Source: Riptortus pedestris (Eukaryota > Arthropoda > Insecta > Hemiptera > Alydidae). From it: a stretch of 64,000 nucleotides of DNA. A model generated the notes under the pieces. That model made no database searches. It was not told the DNA's origin and saw only the letters and a list, made by a program, of their open reading frames with translations. The stretch lies in NCBI GenBank assembly GCA_019009955.1, contig CM032228.1:129287501-129351500 (forward strand), in the 5' to 3' direction. Position numbers and translations under genes: made by a program. Shown piece by piece: positions 1-11,859 of this stretch. Numbering within the stretch: the stretch's first letter is position 1; the number at the start of each line of letters is the position of its first letter.

Positions 1-386
1 TTATTAATCCTTGTTAGACAACATTTTCAGTGCATATATATCAATACTTATATGGGCATTAGTAGTGTTGAACCCTTTTATCAACAAAACTCCATTTAAT
101 TGTTCTTATCTGTCACAGATTGGAGCTGTGTTTGGAAAATAGAAAGTCTGAAGTAAATGTATAAATTGTGGCTCTCATACTTCTCATTCTCCCTCTGTTT
201 CTATAACTCTGTTGAGACCAGTATAATACATCGAATTCCTACACTATATACATAATCAATGGTGGTCATAGGTGTAATGCATGAACTGTAGATAGTTTTA
301 TATATTAAAATTAAAATTTATAAACCCAAGTTGTTGTCTAAACAAGGAATTATCTATTTAAGAATATTTAATATTTTTTTGTGAAA
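1..386. other. 5' flank of the MFSD5-like gene
   Basis: AT-rich sequence upstream of the transporter start codon. It should hold the promoter and 5' UTR, but no convincing TATA/initiator pair or coding exon is visible on either strand. In particular, no further COPZ exon was recognised here on the minus strand. Confidence 0.4.
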
Positions 387-1808
387 ATGAGTATTGTAAC
401 TATAACATATCTACTAATTTTAGCTATTGTTGGAGCATTTGTTCTCGACAAAAAGAGTCATACAATAACAGAGCCTCACAATGTGCACTACAAGAATCTG
501 CAGAAGTGCTACCTCATTGCATTTTATTTATCAACGTTTGCAGACTGGCTTCAAGGACCTTACATATACAAACTTTATTCAGATTATGGGTACACAGATG
601 ATACAATAGCTATACTGTATATTACAGGGTTTGCATCAAGTTGCATATTTGGAATCTTAGTGGGTCAAATGGCTGATAGATTTGGAAGAAAGTTACTTTG
701 TTCAACATTTGGTATATTTTATACACTATGTTGTCTTAGTAAAACTAGTCCTAGATTTATTGTTCTCCTAACGGGGAGGATACTAGGAGGTATATCTACA
801 TCAATTCTTTTTACTACATTTGAAGCATGGTATGTAAATGAACATTTAAATTTTTACAAACTTCCCCCTGAATGGTTAAATATGACATTTACAAAAGCGA
901 CATTTTATAATGGATTATCTGCTATAATAGCAGGAATTGTAGCTCAAGTCTTAGCAGAATATTTTGCATTCGGACCAGTGTCACCATTTCTTTTTTCTAT
1001 TCCATTCCTTTTATCATCATTCCTGGTAATACAATCTACTTGGAAAGAACACCCTGCATTACCTACAAAACCCGTTTCAAATAATTGGTTTTCTGGACTT
1101 TGTGACCCATTAAAATTATTATTTAATGATGATAAGTTATTACTATATCTTGGTATAATTCAATTCATATTTGAAGCTGTAATGTATACATATATATTTT
1201 CATGGACTCCTATTTTGACAAATTTAAAACCTCCATTAGGACTAATATTTTCCATGTTTATGGTGAGCCTCATGGGAGGATCTAAATTATATGCCTCTCT
1301 TATTGCTCGACATTATTATTCTCAAAATCTTCTCATTTTTACAACGATTTTAGCTACATTTTCATTTTGTATTGTTACTCTATCATTAACCCATATTGTT
1401 GTCCATGTAGAGACTCATGACATAGAGCCAAGCACTATGAAATCAATGAGCCTTCTGTGTCTCTCAGCATTTCTAGTATATGAATTTTCAGTGGGAATGT
1501 ATTACCCGGCCGTGGGGTATCTTAGATCTAGAGTTATTCCTGAGGAATGTAGAGCATCCCTTTCCAACTGGTTCAGGGTACCAATGAACATAATAACATG
1601 TTTGACCCTTTTGTTAAATGCAGGAAATAGAGCAAAGGAAATTTCTTCCTTAAAGAAATTTCAAATTCTCTTTTCCCTATGTACCATTATGTTAGTTGGA
1701 GCAATATGTGTATCAGTGGTTTTTGCTAAAAAATATTCTAAAAAAATAATTCATGATGAGATCAATGATTTAAGGGCAGGGAAATCACAGAGTAGTGAGA
1801 CAGTTTAA
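387..1808 (+). CDS. MFSD5: MFSD5-like major facilitator (molybdate-anion transporter family)
   Basis: Intact single-exon reading frame of 473 residues, close to the usual length of animal MFSD5 (about 450). The start is the ATG at 387, which has an A at -3; the two in-frame codons upstream (GTG AAA) are not a eukaryotic start. The family signature DWLQGPYIYKLY lies near residue 55, followed by the MFS loop motif GQMADRFGRK near residue 95, LTGRILGGISTSILFTTFEA near 130 and EEC..LSNWFRVP near 390. About twelve hydrophobic segments are present, so it is a multipass membrane protein. Human MFSD5 is reported as a molybdate-anion transporter; that function is inferred here from family membership only. 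There are no frameshifts or missing motifs. The gene is convergent with the COPZ exons at 6.1-6.5 kb and may lie in a COPZ intron. Confidence 0.93.
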   Translation: MSIVTITYLLILAIVGAFVLDKKSHTITEPHNVHYKNLQKCYLIAFYLSTFADWLQGPYIYKLYSDYGYTDDTIAILYITGFASSCIFGILVGQMADRFGRKLLCSTFGIFYTLCCLSKTSPRFIVLLTGRILGGISTSILFTTFEAWYVNEHLNFYKLPPEWLNMTFTKATFYNGLSAIIAGIVAQVLAEYFAFGPVSPFLFSIPFLLSSFLVIQSTWKEHPALPTKPVSNNWFSGLCDPLKLLFNDDKLLLYLGIIQFIFEAVMYTYIFSWTPILTNLKPPLGLIFSMFMVSLMGGSKLYASLIARHYYSQNLLIFTTILATFSFCIVTLSLTHIVVHVETHDIEPSTMKSMSLLCLSAFLVYEFSVGMYYPAVGYLRSRVIPEECRASLSNWFRVPMNIITCLTLLLNAGNRAKEISSLKKFQILFSLCTIMLVGAICVSVVFAKKYSKKIIHDEINDLRAGKSQSSETV

Positions 1809-1994
1809 AGTAAGTTTGGGACTACTGATCAGTATTAATGATTACTTAAATCTAAAAACATATAAATTGTCCTTGTATGTACTTGACTAAATTAATAAGG
1901 ACTAAAAAGAAGTGATACATTATGTACTACTATTAATGGATTTTCATATTGTTGATTGTAAAGTTTATATTTCCATGTACTTTATAAATAAGGA

Positions 1995-2000
1995 AATAAA
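1995..2000 (+). terminator. Polyadenylation signal AATAAA for MFSD5
   Basis: AATAAA about 190 bases after the MFSD5 stop codon, a typical spacing for a short 3' UTR. It is the best candidate in the region, but AT-rich sequence makes chance matches likely. Confidence 0.4.
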
Positions 2001-2939
2001 ATTGTAATTAAGACTGCATTTTTCTTACATACACACCTATCTTTATTTATGTTAATCTACTATATAAATTATATTAGGAATGATTATTATAATTGATTGT
2101 TATAAGAATAGAATAATGTATACATCCATTGAGAACTGCTATTGGCATCTCAGTTAGATAATAAACAGCATAGCTTGAAGGATTCCTATAATTTTTAATC
2201 CTATAATAATTTTTCAAATTTAAGAAAATCAATGAACGCATATTTCCTTTTTGAGGTGATTCTCTAACATATCAATCTAATGAAATAACAAGAAAATTGA
2301 GTTTTTAGTAGTTTTTCTTTAAAAAAATTAGATATTGGCCTAAGTCATATGACGACATTCCTTAAAATCTTTACGAATTGAATACAAAAAACAAGGTCAA
2401 TTTTAATTTAAACAATCTATATCTAATCTTCACACACTTGCGCCGTTCTTTTCTTTAATTTACTTGTTTATTCTATTTATTTTTAATTGTTATTTATTTT
2501 AATTTCCAATAGTTGTAATTATTTTAACAACTTTTAAATACTTATGTTACTATATTGTCAATAAACTATCTTTGCATAGGGTTTCTTCGAGAAGGAACTA
2601 AATAAAATTAATATATATGCATATACATATAATTCTTATATGTTATTGATCTCCCTCTCTCTCTAGTTGCCACAAATTTTGAGATATTTAAACAATTTTA
2701 ATTGAAAAAGCAAGAACAAGTTCATTCATAGTCAGAATCATCTCAATGGGAAGGAGGGGTTATAGGGGAGCCATAATAATAAATTGAAGATGGCCTACCA
2801 CTGGATATGGATAATTAATAGAACTAAAAATTCAAATAATTCACAAAGCATTCATTCTATATAATTTATGCATGCAACTTACAGCTAGGGAGATATGGGT
2901 GTTTTTATCAGTTTCTCTTTGTATAAAGTAGCTACTACA
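2001..2939. other. Intergenic or intronic AT-rich DNA
   Basis: No gene, RNA or repeat recognised between the MFSD5 3' end and the inverted-repeat element. If the COPZ gene continues to the left, this is COPZ intron. Confidence 0.4.
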
Positions 2940-5575
2940 TATAGTATATATATATATAAAATTGTAACCTCTGTCTGTACATTGATTTTTTTTCTCGAAA
3001 TTTCACAATAACTTTTCGTTTCACATGTCATAGACACCATAACTGCATTTTGTTTCTTTGGTGTCTGTTTGTTTGCTACCTTTTCACGCATAAACGGCTG
3101 AACCAAATTTTATGAAACTTGGTATGTTATTACTACTAACCCAACTTAGACTTTAGGCTATGTTGATATTCTCTGAGACAAACAGGAGTGGGGGTTATAA
3201 GGGAGGCCTGAAATTAAAAATAGTGATATTTCGTTTCCGGTTTTTCGGCAAATATGCACATAATAAAAGTTATTTATTTTATTATTTAGAGTAACTTTTC
3301 TTATATACGACTTTCGTCGTATACCGAAGTATAAATGCTTAAAATTATAGCGGGAGTCAACAATTTTATATGGCACAAAAGACTCAACCGAACTAAATAA
3401 AAACTGTATTAGCACTAACGCCTTCATTATAACAAGCCATACCAACATGTCTAGGGACAGGTAGGAGTGGGGGTTGTAACGGGAGGCCTGAAATTAAAAA
3501 TAGCGATATTTCGTTTGCTATTGGTTTTTTGGAAAATGTGCATATAACAAAAGTTGTTTATTGTATTTAGAGTAACTTTTGTTATATTCACTTTTGTTTT
3601 TTAACAAAGTATAAACGAGATATACACCAAAAACTAATGCGGGAGCCAACTATTTTATTGGACACTAACGGTTGAACCGAATTTAACAAAACTCGGTCAA
3701 AATATTGTGGAAAGTAAAGCATTGCCAAAAAAATACCATCTTTATACAGCTTAAAATGAATTCCCGGGGGGAAGCCGGGTACCTTAGCTAATATATATAT
3801 ATTAGCTAGGGTACCCGGCAATGCCCGGGAAATCATTGTTGACTGACTGTTTTTATAGCAAGACTTCAATGTATATAATTGCACTTCCCTCCACGATGTA
3901 TTGTTTAATCCGAAATAGCCAATCCTAAAGTGTAACTTTTGGGGAGTTATATATACGTAATAAAAATTTTAGTTTTGAAGAATAAATGAAAATGTGTTCC
4001 TAATCTATCCCTCTCGACTTTTTGGCTCACCGTTTTTGAATAATTCAAACCATAATCATGGATAGCATTTATTACAATTAAATACTATCTATAATGAACA
4101 TATTTCCTATCAAAAACCAATCCGAGCACATATAGTTTAAGCTGAGTTTTATACATAAGATTATATTCGTAATAGTAGATCTCAGTAAAAATCACTTCCC
4201 GTAATGCCAGCATTTCACAGGAAATAAGTAAACTCAATTAACTGTTTTGCCCCCCGTCAATTTCCGCTCTCGCAGGAATGTTATCATCATTGTTTTCCTT
4301 AGATTAGGGGAAGAGAAGAGATCCCTCCCTGCAACCTAAGTAATTCTTTAAACATTCATATCAGTATATATTAAATACCTGAGATGCTCTTATAGCTTAC
4401 ATTTCTATTGGAAATAAATAACAAAGCTATTTTATAGGGAAAATAAATAAATTAGGAGGAGGTGACAGAGATTTATAACCTCATAAATCCTTATCATTCT
4501 TAGAACTATCATATAAAACTAAAACATAACATCTTTTATCATAAAAAGCATTTATTAAAAACACTTTAATAAGTACTAATAAAATTAATGACTCCGGCTA
4601 TAGTTTTAGCGTATATCCCGTGTTTACTTCATTTTACGACAGAAGTGAAAACAACAAATGTTAGTCTAAATAAAAAAGTTAACAGCTTTTGTTATGTGCA
4701 CGATTGCCGAAAAACAAATATAAAATGAAATATCGCGAATGTTTATTTCAGGCCTCCCTTATAACCCCCAATCCCGTTCGAACTAAAAAATTTTAATATA
4801 GCTTATAATTATGGAAGAATTAATGATAATTCACATACCGAGTTTTGTTAAGTTCGGTTCAACCGTTGGTGCCGAATGAAATAGTTGGCTCCCAATTTAG
4901 TTTTTAATGTATATCTCGTTTATACTTTGTTATAAAACAAAAGTTAGTCATCTGCATATCTGCCATAAACCAATAGGAAACGAAATATCGCTAATTTTAA
5001 TTTCAGGCCTCCCTTACAACCCCCACTCCAGCCCGTCCCTAGAAATGTTGGTACAGCTTATTATCATGGATGCGTTAAGTCATAATACACATACCGAGTT
5101 TTGTTTAGTTCGGTTGAGTCTTTTGTGCCAAATGAAATTGTTGATGCCCGCTAGAGATTTTAGCGTATAACGCATTTACACTTCGGTATACGACGAAAGT
5201 TTATATAACAAACATTACTCTAAATAACAAAATAAACAACTTTTGTTATGTTCGTATTTGCCAAAAAACCAATAGGAAACAAAATATCGCTATTTTTAAT
5301 TTCAGGCCTCCCTTATAACCCCCACTCCTGTTTGTCTCAGAGAATATCAACATAGCCTAAAGTCTAAGTTGGGTTAGTAGTAATAACATACCAAGTTTCA
5401 AAAAATTTGGTTCAGCCGTTTATGCGTGAAAAGGTAACAAACAAACAGACACCAAAGAAACAAAATGCAGTTATGGTGTCTATGACATGTGAAACGAAAA
5501 GTTATTGTGAAATTTCGAGAAAAAAAATCAATGTACAGACAGAGGTTACAATTTTATATATATATATATTATGTA
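2940..5575. repeat. Long inverted-repeat element with internal direct repeats
   Basis: The outer about 330 bp on the left (2940-3270) reappears in reverse complement at 5250-5575 with only scattered differences. Each outer arm carries a block built on GCGTGAAAAGGTAACAAACA, a motif often found near the ends of arthropod repeats. Inside the arms a second block containing GGCCTCCCTTATAACCCCCA occurs twice in minus orientation (near 3190 and 3470) and three times in plus orientation (near 4752, 5005 and 5305), so the arms are themselves made of diverged tandem units. No transposase or reverse transcriptase is visible. The class is uncertain: a non-autonomous Helitron-like or foldback element are both possible. 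Confidence 0.7.
3774..3819. repeat. 46-bp near-perfect palindrome, possible tail-to-tail Helitron tips
   Basis: Two 23-bp arms beginning GCCGGGTACC and ending AGCTAATATAT pair with a single mismatch. On each strand a CCGG-rich hairpin is followed by ...TAGCTAA, which fits the hairpin-plus-CTRR 3' end of Helitrons. The axis is not at the centre of the surrounding inverted repeat. Confidence 0.5.
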
Positions 5576-6079
5576 CTTTTGTAATGAGTTATATGCTAAT
5601 AATTACAGCGTTGATATACAAAATCAGACCAGCCTAGAGTAGGAGTATTGTTCATAATGGCATATTCCTCTGTTATTATGTATTGGATTAAAAATTTTTT
5701 GAAAATAACAAAAATTATTATGAAAGTAATGTAGAATTGATTTTTTTTCTCAATTATTTCATTAATTCAAACTAACCAAGCTATACAGCTCATGTGGAGA
5801 GGATTGTATGTATAGCATCAAATTGTAGACGCTGAAACAATGTTTTTTTTTTCTTGCATGCTAATTATTTGAGTTACAGCCTCCAGCAATTACATGAAGT
5901 TATATTCAGGTAACAACAAGATTACAGGGATATTTTTTTGTATTTCATTGTATGCATTTAAACCATTCAAAGGAGTGTTTAATACTTGTACTGTAGTATT
6001 TAGAAGAACCAAACATTTATAATTCACCAGCATCATGTAAATGAAATATTCCCAATATAAATGAAACAGAAATAAATAC

Positions 6080-6529
6080 CTCATTTTCGTGTGAACTTCC
6101 CATGACATAGAAGAACAAATCCACATTTGACTTATATACACAAGTAAGGCCATCCAGCATAATAATTTCAGCATTAGCTCGGTGTGTTTTATTAAAAAGA
6201 TTTTTCTCAAATGCCTTCTGTTCTTTTGAGGTCGGAAAAACACTTGGATCATAGTACTTGGCTAACATTCTGTGACCATCATTGTCCAAAATGACCATTC
6301 CTTTAACAGTGTACAAGGTAGGTTCCTAAAACAAGAATATATCACTGGGTTTCATAGATACAGTAACTTATATTAAAATGTAGAGGGAATACATAAACTG
6401 TCCCCAAGAAAGTAAAACAGAACCCATTCAATATTTAAAAAAAAAGTATATAACCAAACTGATATTTTTAAAATACGAAATATACGAGTATTCCTATTTA
6501 AAAATACATACCAATAAAAGGCCTTCCAT
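6080..6529 (-). CDS. COPZ: Coatomer subunit zeta (COPZ), first two coding exons
   Basis: Exon 1 is 6529-6512 (ATG, reading MEGLLL) with a GT donor directly after it. Exon 2 is 6325-6080, phase 0 at both ends, bounded by an AG acceptor and a GT donor. Joined, they read [15 protein letters not shown]... and contain [26 protein letters not shown] and [17 protein letters not shown]. This is a very close match to the N-terminal half (88 residues) of animal COPZ1/2, a longin-fold small subunit of the COPI coat that binds the gamma subunit on Golgi-derived vesicles. The C-terminal half (KNVEKR... and DEI.DGG... in homologues) was not found downstream on this strand within the window. The remaining exons are therefore either left of position 1 or lost. 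Intact splice sites and frame argue for a live gene. Confidence 0.9.
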
Positions 6530-7522
6530 AATTCAACTTAAAAATGACGTGTATCAGGTTTACTGTAACCTTCTCTAAACAAAACCAGATTGTAACCTTC
6601 TGGATTATCGACGATACTCGCGAATGTTCATAGAAATCTAAGATCAAAGGAAGCTCTACAGTAAGACAAATCGGTTCCGAAGGGGAAGTAGACAAGAGAA
6701 CGATTCTTCCACCAGTTTTAAAAAGGTTTTACTAAAACTGACGCTTTTATAGCAGTTTCTGCATAACCATGTATTACTTTTATGACTAGAACCGAAGATA
6801 GAAATACTGCAGGCCTGGTTAAATAATATGTTGTTCTTTAAATATTCTTTTAAGGTAAATCTTTTATTTTAATTTATTATTTTAACTAAGTGTAGCAAAT
6901 TTGTGACCAAAAAGACAATATATTATTATATTTTTCAAATATGATTCAACTAATCTTTTATAAGAACTTACTTCACAAAAATGAACGGTTTGGTCCTAGA
7001 TTAGATAATTTTTAAATCATTATGGTGTTCTCCGGTGCAAGTTTATATTTTTGGCCATCTTCAGTAGCCCGATGGTCCGGAAGTCCTTAATCGGGGATGT
7101 TTAATAGTATCACTGTGGTGGAATGCCACCAAATTCACTTGCTAGTAAGAATTCGGCTGTTTCAAAATGGTCTAATTCTTACTGTATTCAATAATCGAGC
7201 ATGGTTTTTTTCCTTGTACAAAGTAATGAAATCGCGAAAAATTTCGTTTTTTTCAGTTTCCGAGGGAATTATCCGTTTTCACCCTACCTGTATCCATTTC
7301 GACTTGTTTTGGGGTGACGCCAGCGTAGTATTTCGCGAAACTGAAAAATTCTATCCCACAGGGACTGCGTAAACTAAGGAGATTACACTGGCGACCTCAT
7401 CTTCAGTCAAAATCCGATGATTAGAAGTGGGGGTTAAATGAATGCTGAAAAGAAGATAGCACAAATAAGTCGGTCAATATATTTGTTACACGAATTTATA
7501 GAGCTGGTCATCTTACACTGGG
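6530..7522. other. COPZ 5' UTR/promoter region and flank with a degenerate Helentron tip
   Basis: The first about 190 bases should be COPZ 5' UTR and promoter. Near 7353-7388 the sequence GGGACTGCGTAAACTAAGGA resembles the reverse complement of the Helentron-like 3' end seen elsewhere in the window, so an old copy probably ends there. No gene recognised. Confidence 0.35.
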
Positions 7523-8640
7523 ATGAAGTTTTCCTCCGAAAAATCTACGAGTATTATATTTACTAAAAGAAGAAATTCCCCAGCTCCTAATTTTACCATC
7601 AATAATGCCCCTATTCTAAATGTGGATAGCATTAAAATTTTAGGTCTAATATTTGATAAAAAATTAACCTGGATACCCCACATTAAAGATCTTCTTACAA
7701 GAAGAAAGAAATCCTTGAATCTTTTAAGAATTGTTAGTAATATTAAGTGCCTGAGATGCAAAAAGTGGACGTTAATAAATAATAATAATACTAAGTGCGG
7801 TGTGGACAGATGCCCTATGCTAAAACTCTATTGTGCGTACACCAGGTCTTTACTGGACTATGGCTGCATAACATATTTATCGGCCCGTTCCAGAGTTCTC
7901 AAAATGTTAGATACTGTCCACAACACAGGTCTTCGCCTGGCTACAGGGGCATTTAGTTCTAGTCCAGTAAACCGCATTTATGTGGAGGCTGGCAAACCAC
8001 CCTTAGATCTCAGGAGGAAGAAACTATGTATAAAATATGTCCTAAGATCTAAATTCTTAAATACTCCATGCTCAACGTCAGTCCTACATAATACATATGT
8101 AGGATATAATACATAATAAATATCTGGTTTACCGAACTAGACCTAAGCCACTTTCTATAAGATATACATTTTACACTGCACAGATACCATTTGCAAATAC
8201 GGGCATATACACTCACCAATTACTTATATCCTCTTTGGCGTATTCAAAATTTTACAATATACACATCTTTAGGAAAGTTTAAAAAATCCAACCCAACCTC
8301 ACAACACATGTACAATGCTTATTTTAGGTCAGTAATGGATGGCAAAGCTAATAGTGTGATTGCTTGTACTGATGGCTCAAAAACAGTAAATGGTACAGGC
8401 TCTGCTGCTTTAGTTGGCTCCAATGATAATGGCAATAATTACCAGCTAAAATTGACGCCTAAAGGGAAATCTGCTAAAACCAACAGTTAAGGAATGGCCA
8501 TCAAGCAACAGGAGTACACGAAGAGAGGATGTTGTGATGACCAGATTACGCATTGCCCATTCTTTGCTGACCCACGGGCACTTAATGAAAACAAGAACAC
8601 ACCGACTTGTAGAAATTAATATATACAACACACTATAATC
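7523..8640 (+). pseudogene. I-like LINE fragment: RT thumb and partial RNase H
   Basis: The frame from 7523 reads the connection/thumb part of a non-LTR reverse transcriptase: IKILGLIFDKKLTW, then LDYGCITYLSARS..LKMLDTVHNTGLRLATGAF and YVEAGKPPLDLRRKKL. After stop codons the RNase H start ACTDGSKTVNGTG appears near 8365, and the C-terminal TRLRIAHSLLTHGHLM appears near 8540. The middle of RNase H is deleted. The 5' two thirds of the element are missing. A truncated SINE tail is inserted at 7751-7791. The mariner at 8653 interrupts the 3' region, whose continuation seems to lie after 21866. Presence of RNase H places it with I/LOA/R1-like LINEs rather than Jockey proper. Confidence 0.8.
7751..7791 (+). 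repeat. 41-bp truncated SINE tail with 7-bp target duplication
   Basis: Carries the SINE 3' end (GCAAAAAGTGGACGTTAATA followed by AATAATAATA) and is flanked by TAAGTGC at 7744-7750 and 7792-7798. Removing it restores the LINE protein across the joint (SNIK|CGVDRC). Insert plus duplication is 48 nt, so the frame stays open. Confidence 0.8.
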
Positions 8641-8699
8641 TACAATTAGTTATACGAGGTGTGACAATTAAATAACGGGACTGATCTGAAAAACATACT

Positions 8700-9841
<1,142 letters not shown>

Positions 9842-11599
9842 ACGAGATTTAAAACCAAACTAGACTAGATAGAGAGACGGGATCAAGTGGAATCTGTGCA
9901 GTAATAAAAAAGTCCGTCACGCAGGGGCTGCGTAAACTAAGCAGATTTCCCACTTGAAGTTTTACAATAGAGAAATCTACCTAATAATAACAGCAGTAGC
10001 AATGAATTTCTAAACCTATTCACGCGGGATGAACAGTTACAGGGACGGACGCGCTAGCCCTCGGCGGAAAGTCCCGAACATAGCCGACTCTTGCCGACCA
10101 CACTCACAATTCAAATGCAAATATCTCGGTTAATATTCAAGATAGAGAATAAATGCATAGAGCATTATTTATAGTAAATTTAATTTGCAATAAGATTGTT
10201 TCTATACAATGTTTCGATCCGACGCATAATAACGGAGATATTTTGAATTTTCGAAAATCCCCCTCTAAACTCCCCTCCCGCTGGTCCGATTTCAGCCATT
10301 AACGAGCTTGATCTTTCTTTTTGCATGAAACTATTAAATATCAAGTTTGGTACCGATCAAACAAAAATTGCGACCGCTAGAGCGTTAACAGACAAATATA
10401 TATATACATATACAGGGTGTCCCCAAACCAAACGGCCAAACTTTAGGGATCGATAGAGGATCGAAAAACTAAAACAAAAAGTCCTCTGGCATATGCCTCG
10501 TTTTCGCTTCGTTTTCGAGAAAATCACAAAAAAACTAAAAATAGTTGTGCAAAAACTAGTTAAGGCCAATGGAAGAGCGGATTTTATTCCTTGAATGAAT
10601 TTTAGCAATAAATGTTATTCCAATACAATTATTGTATTCTAATATTATACTAACAGAAAGGTAATTGAAAAAAAAATTATATTTTATTAAGAAAAAATAA
10701 TAAATACTTTTTTATTCAAATATTCGTAGTATAAAAAAAATTACCTATTAAAAGTAGATAACATTATGAACAATAACTGAAGATTATTTATTTATTTATT
10801 GGAGCTTCGCAGCTTCGGCGATGTTGCTCTAAACTAAAGGATTTGTAACTTTAAAAAACAAAACAAAAAAACAATACAAATAAAAAAAAACAATACAAAC
10901 AAAAAAAATTAAACAAAACAGAAATGGAACACAAAGCACAAAAGGAAAACAAAACAGATAAGGAACACAAAACGCAAAAAGGAACACAAAACACAAAAGG
11001 AACACATAACACACAAAAGGTAACACAAAAAAAACAAAGGATTTACAAACATAAAAGGATCAAAAACACAGAGAGAAAACACAAAAAACAGAGATGATAT
11101 CAAAACAGAAATGGGAAAGAAATAGGAACGCAACTCAAAACAGAACTGGAATAAAAAAATCCCCCCCCCCCCTAGCAACACAAAAGGCGAAATTAAAACA
11201 CTAAAACTGTATGAAACACAAAAACGGAACTAGAACTCAAAATGTAAAATGGAACTCAAAAAAGCATGAATGGGAATCAAAAACAAGTATTGAACACCAC
11301 AGCTAAAGATAAAAAATAAATGAGCAAGAAAAACAAATAAAGACAAAAATTCAAAGCTAGGGGTGAAAACTGCAAATCAAAACTATTGATAATGGACAAA
11401 TAAAAGAAATCATTATTAATAATTTAAATATTAATTAAATAAATCAATAATTAAAAAAAATAATTGGGTGTATAAAATGAATTAAAAAATATTAAAATGA
11501 TTAAGGTTTACATAAAACATAAGTTTTTTACTGTTGTTGTGAACTATTTACATAAATACTCTGTACTCCCTAAACTCTAAACACATATGGGGTGAGTGA

Positions 11600-11690
11600 A
11601 AAACTCATAACACCCACACAAACACACACACACACACACACAACACACACAACCAAACACACACACACACAACACACACACAACATTATA
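11600..11690. repeat. (CA)n microsatellite in the LINE 3' region
   Basis: Nearly pure CA repeats with a few AAC interruptions. The apparent open frames across it on both strands are low-complexity artefacts. Confidence 0.9.
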
Positions 11691-11859
11691 ACATTTATTT
11701 TTAAAATGCAAACATTATATTTTAAATGGTTTATATTAGTTAAAATTTTTGTGTATATGTTAATGTCTTTTAAATGTTGTAGTATAGTGGAGGGTATGTA
11801 CTGGGCTACCTTCAGTGAGTAAGTCATGTAGGTCGTGGGGTATATGTAAATGATCTCGT

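Noticed and set aside
2885..3106. Matching small open frames at 2885-3106 (-) and 5407-5637 (+)
   Set aside because: They agree only because the DNA is an inverted repeat. The sequence is a repeat end with no codon signature, and the start contexts are arbitrary.
5890..6079. Continuation of the COPZ exon 2 frame to the left as coding sequence
   Set aside because: The sequence after 6080 does not match COPZ, and a GT donor sits exactly where homology ends, so it is intron.
10829..11181. Phe/Val/Cys-rich open frames
   Set aside because: Antisense translation of the ACAAA-type low-complexity tract in the LINE 3' region, not a membrane protein gene.
11570..11827. His-Thr and Val-Cys repeat proteins on the two strands
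   Set aside because: Translation of the (CA)n microsatellite.
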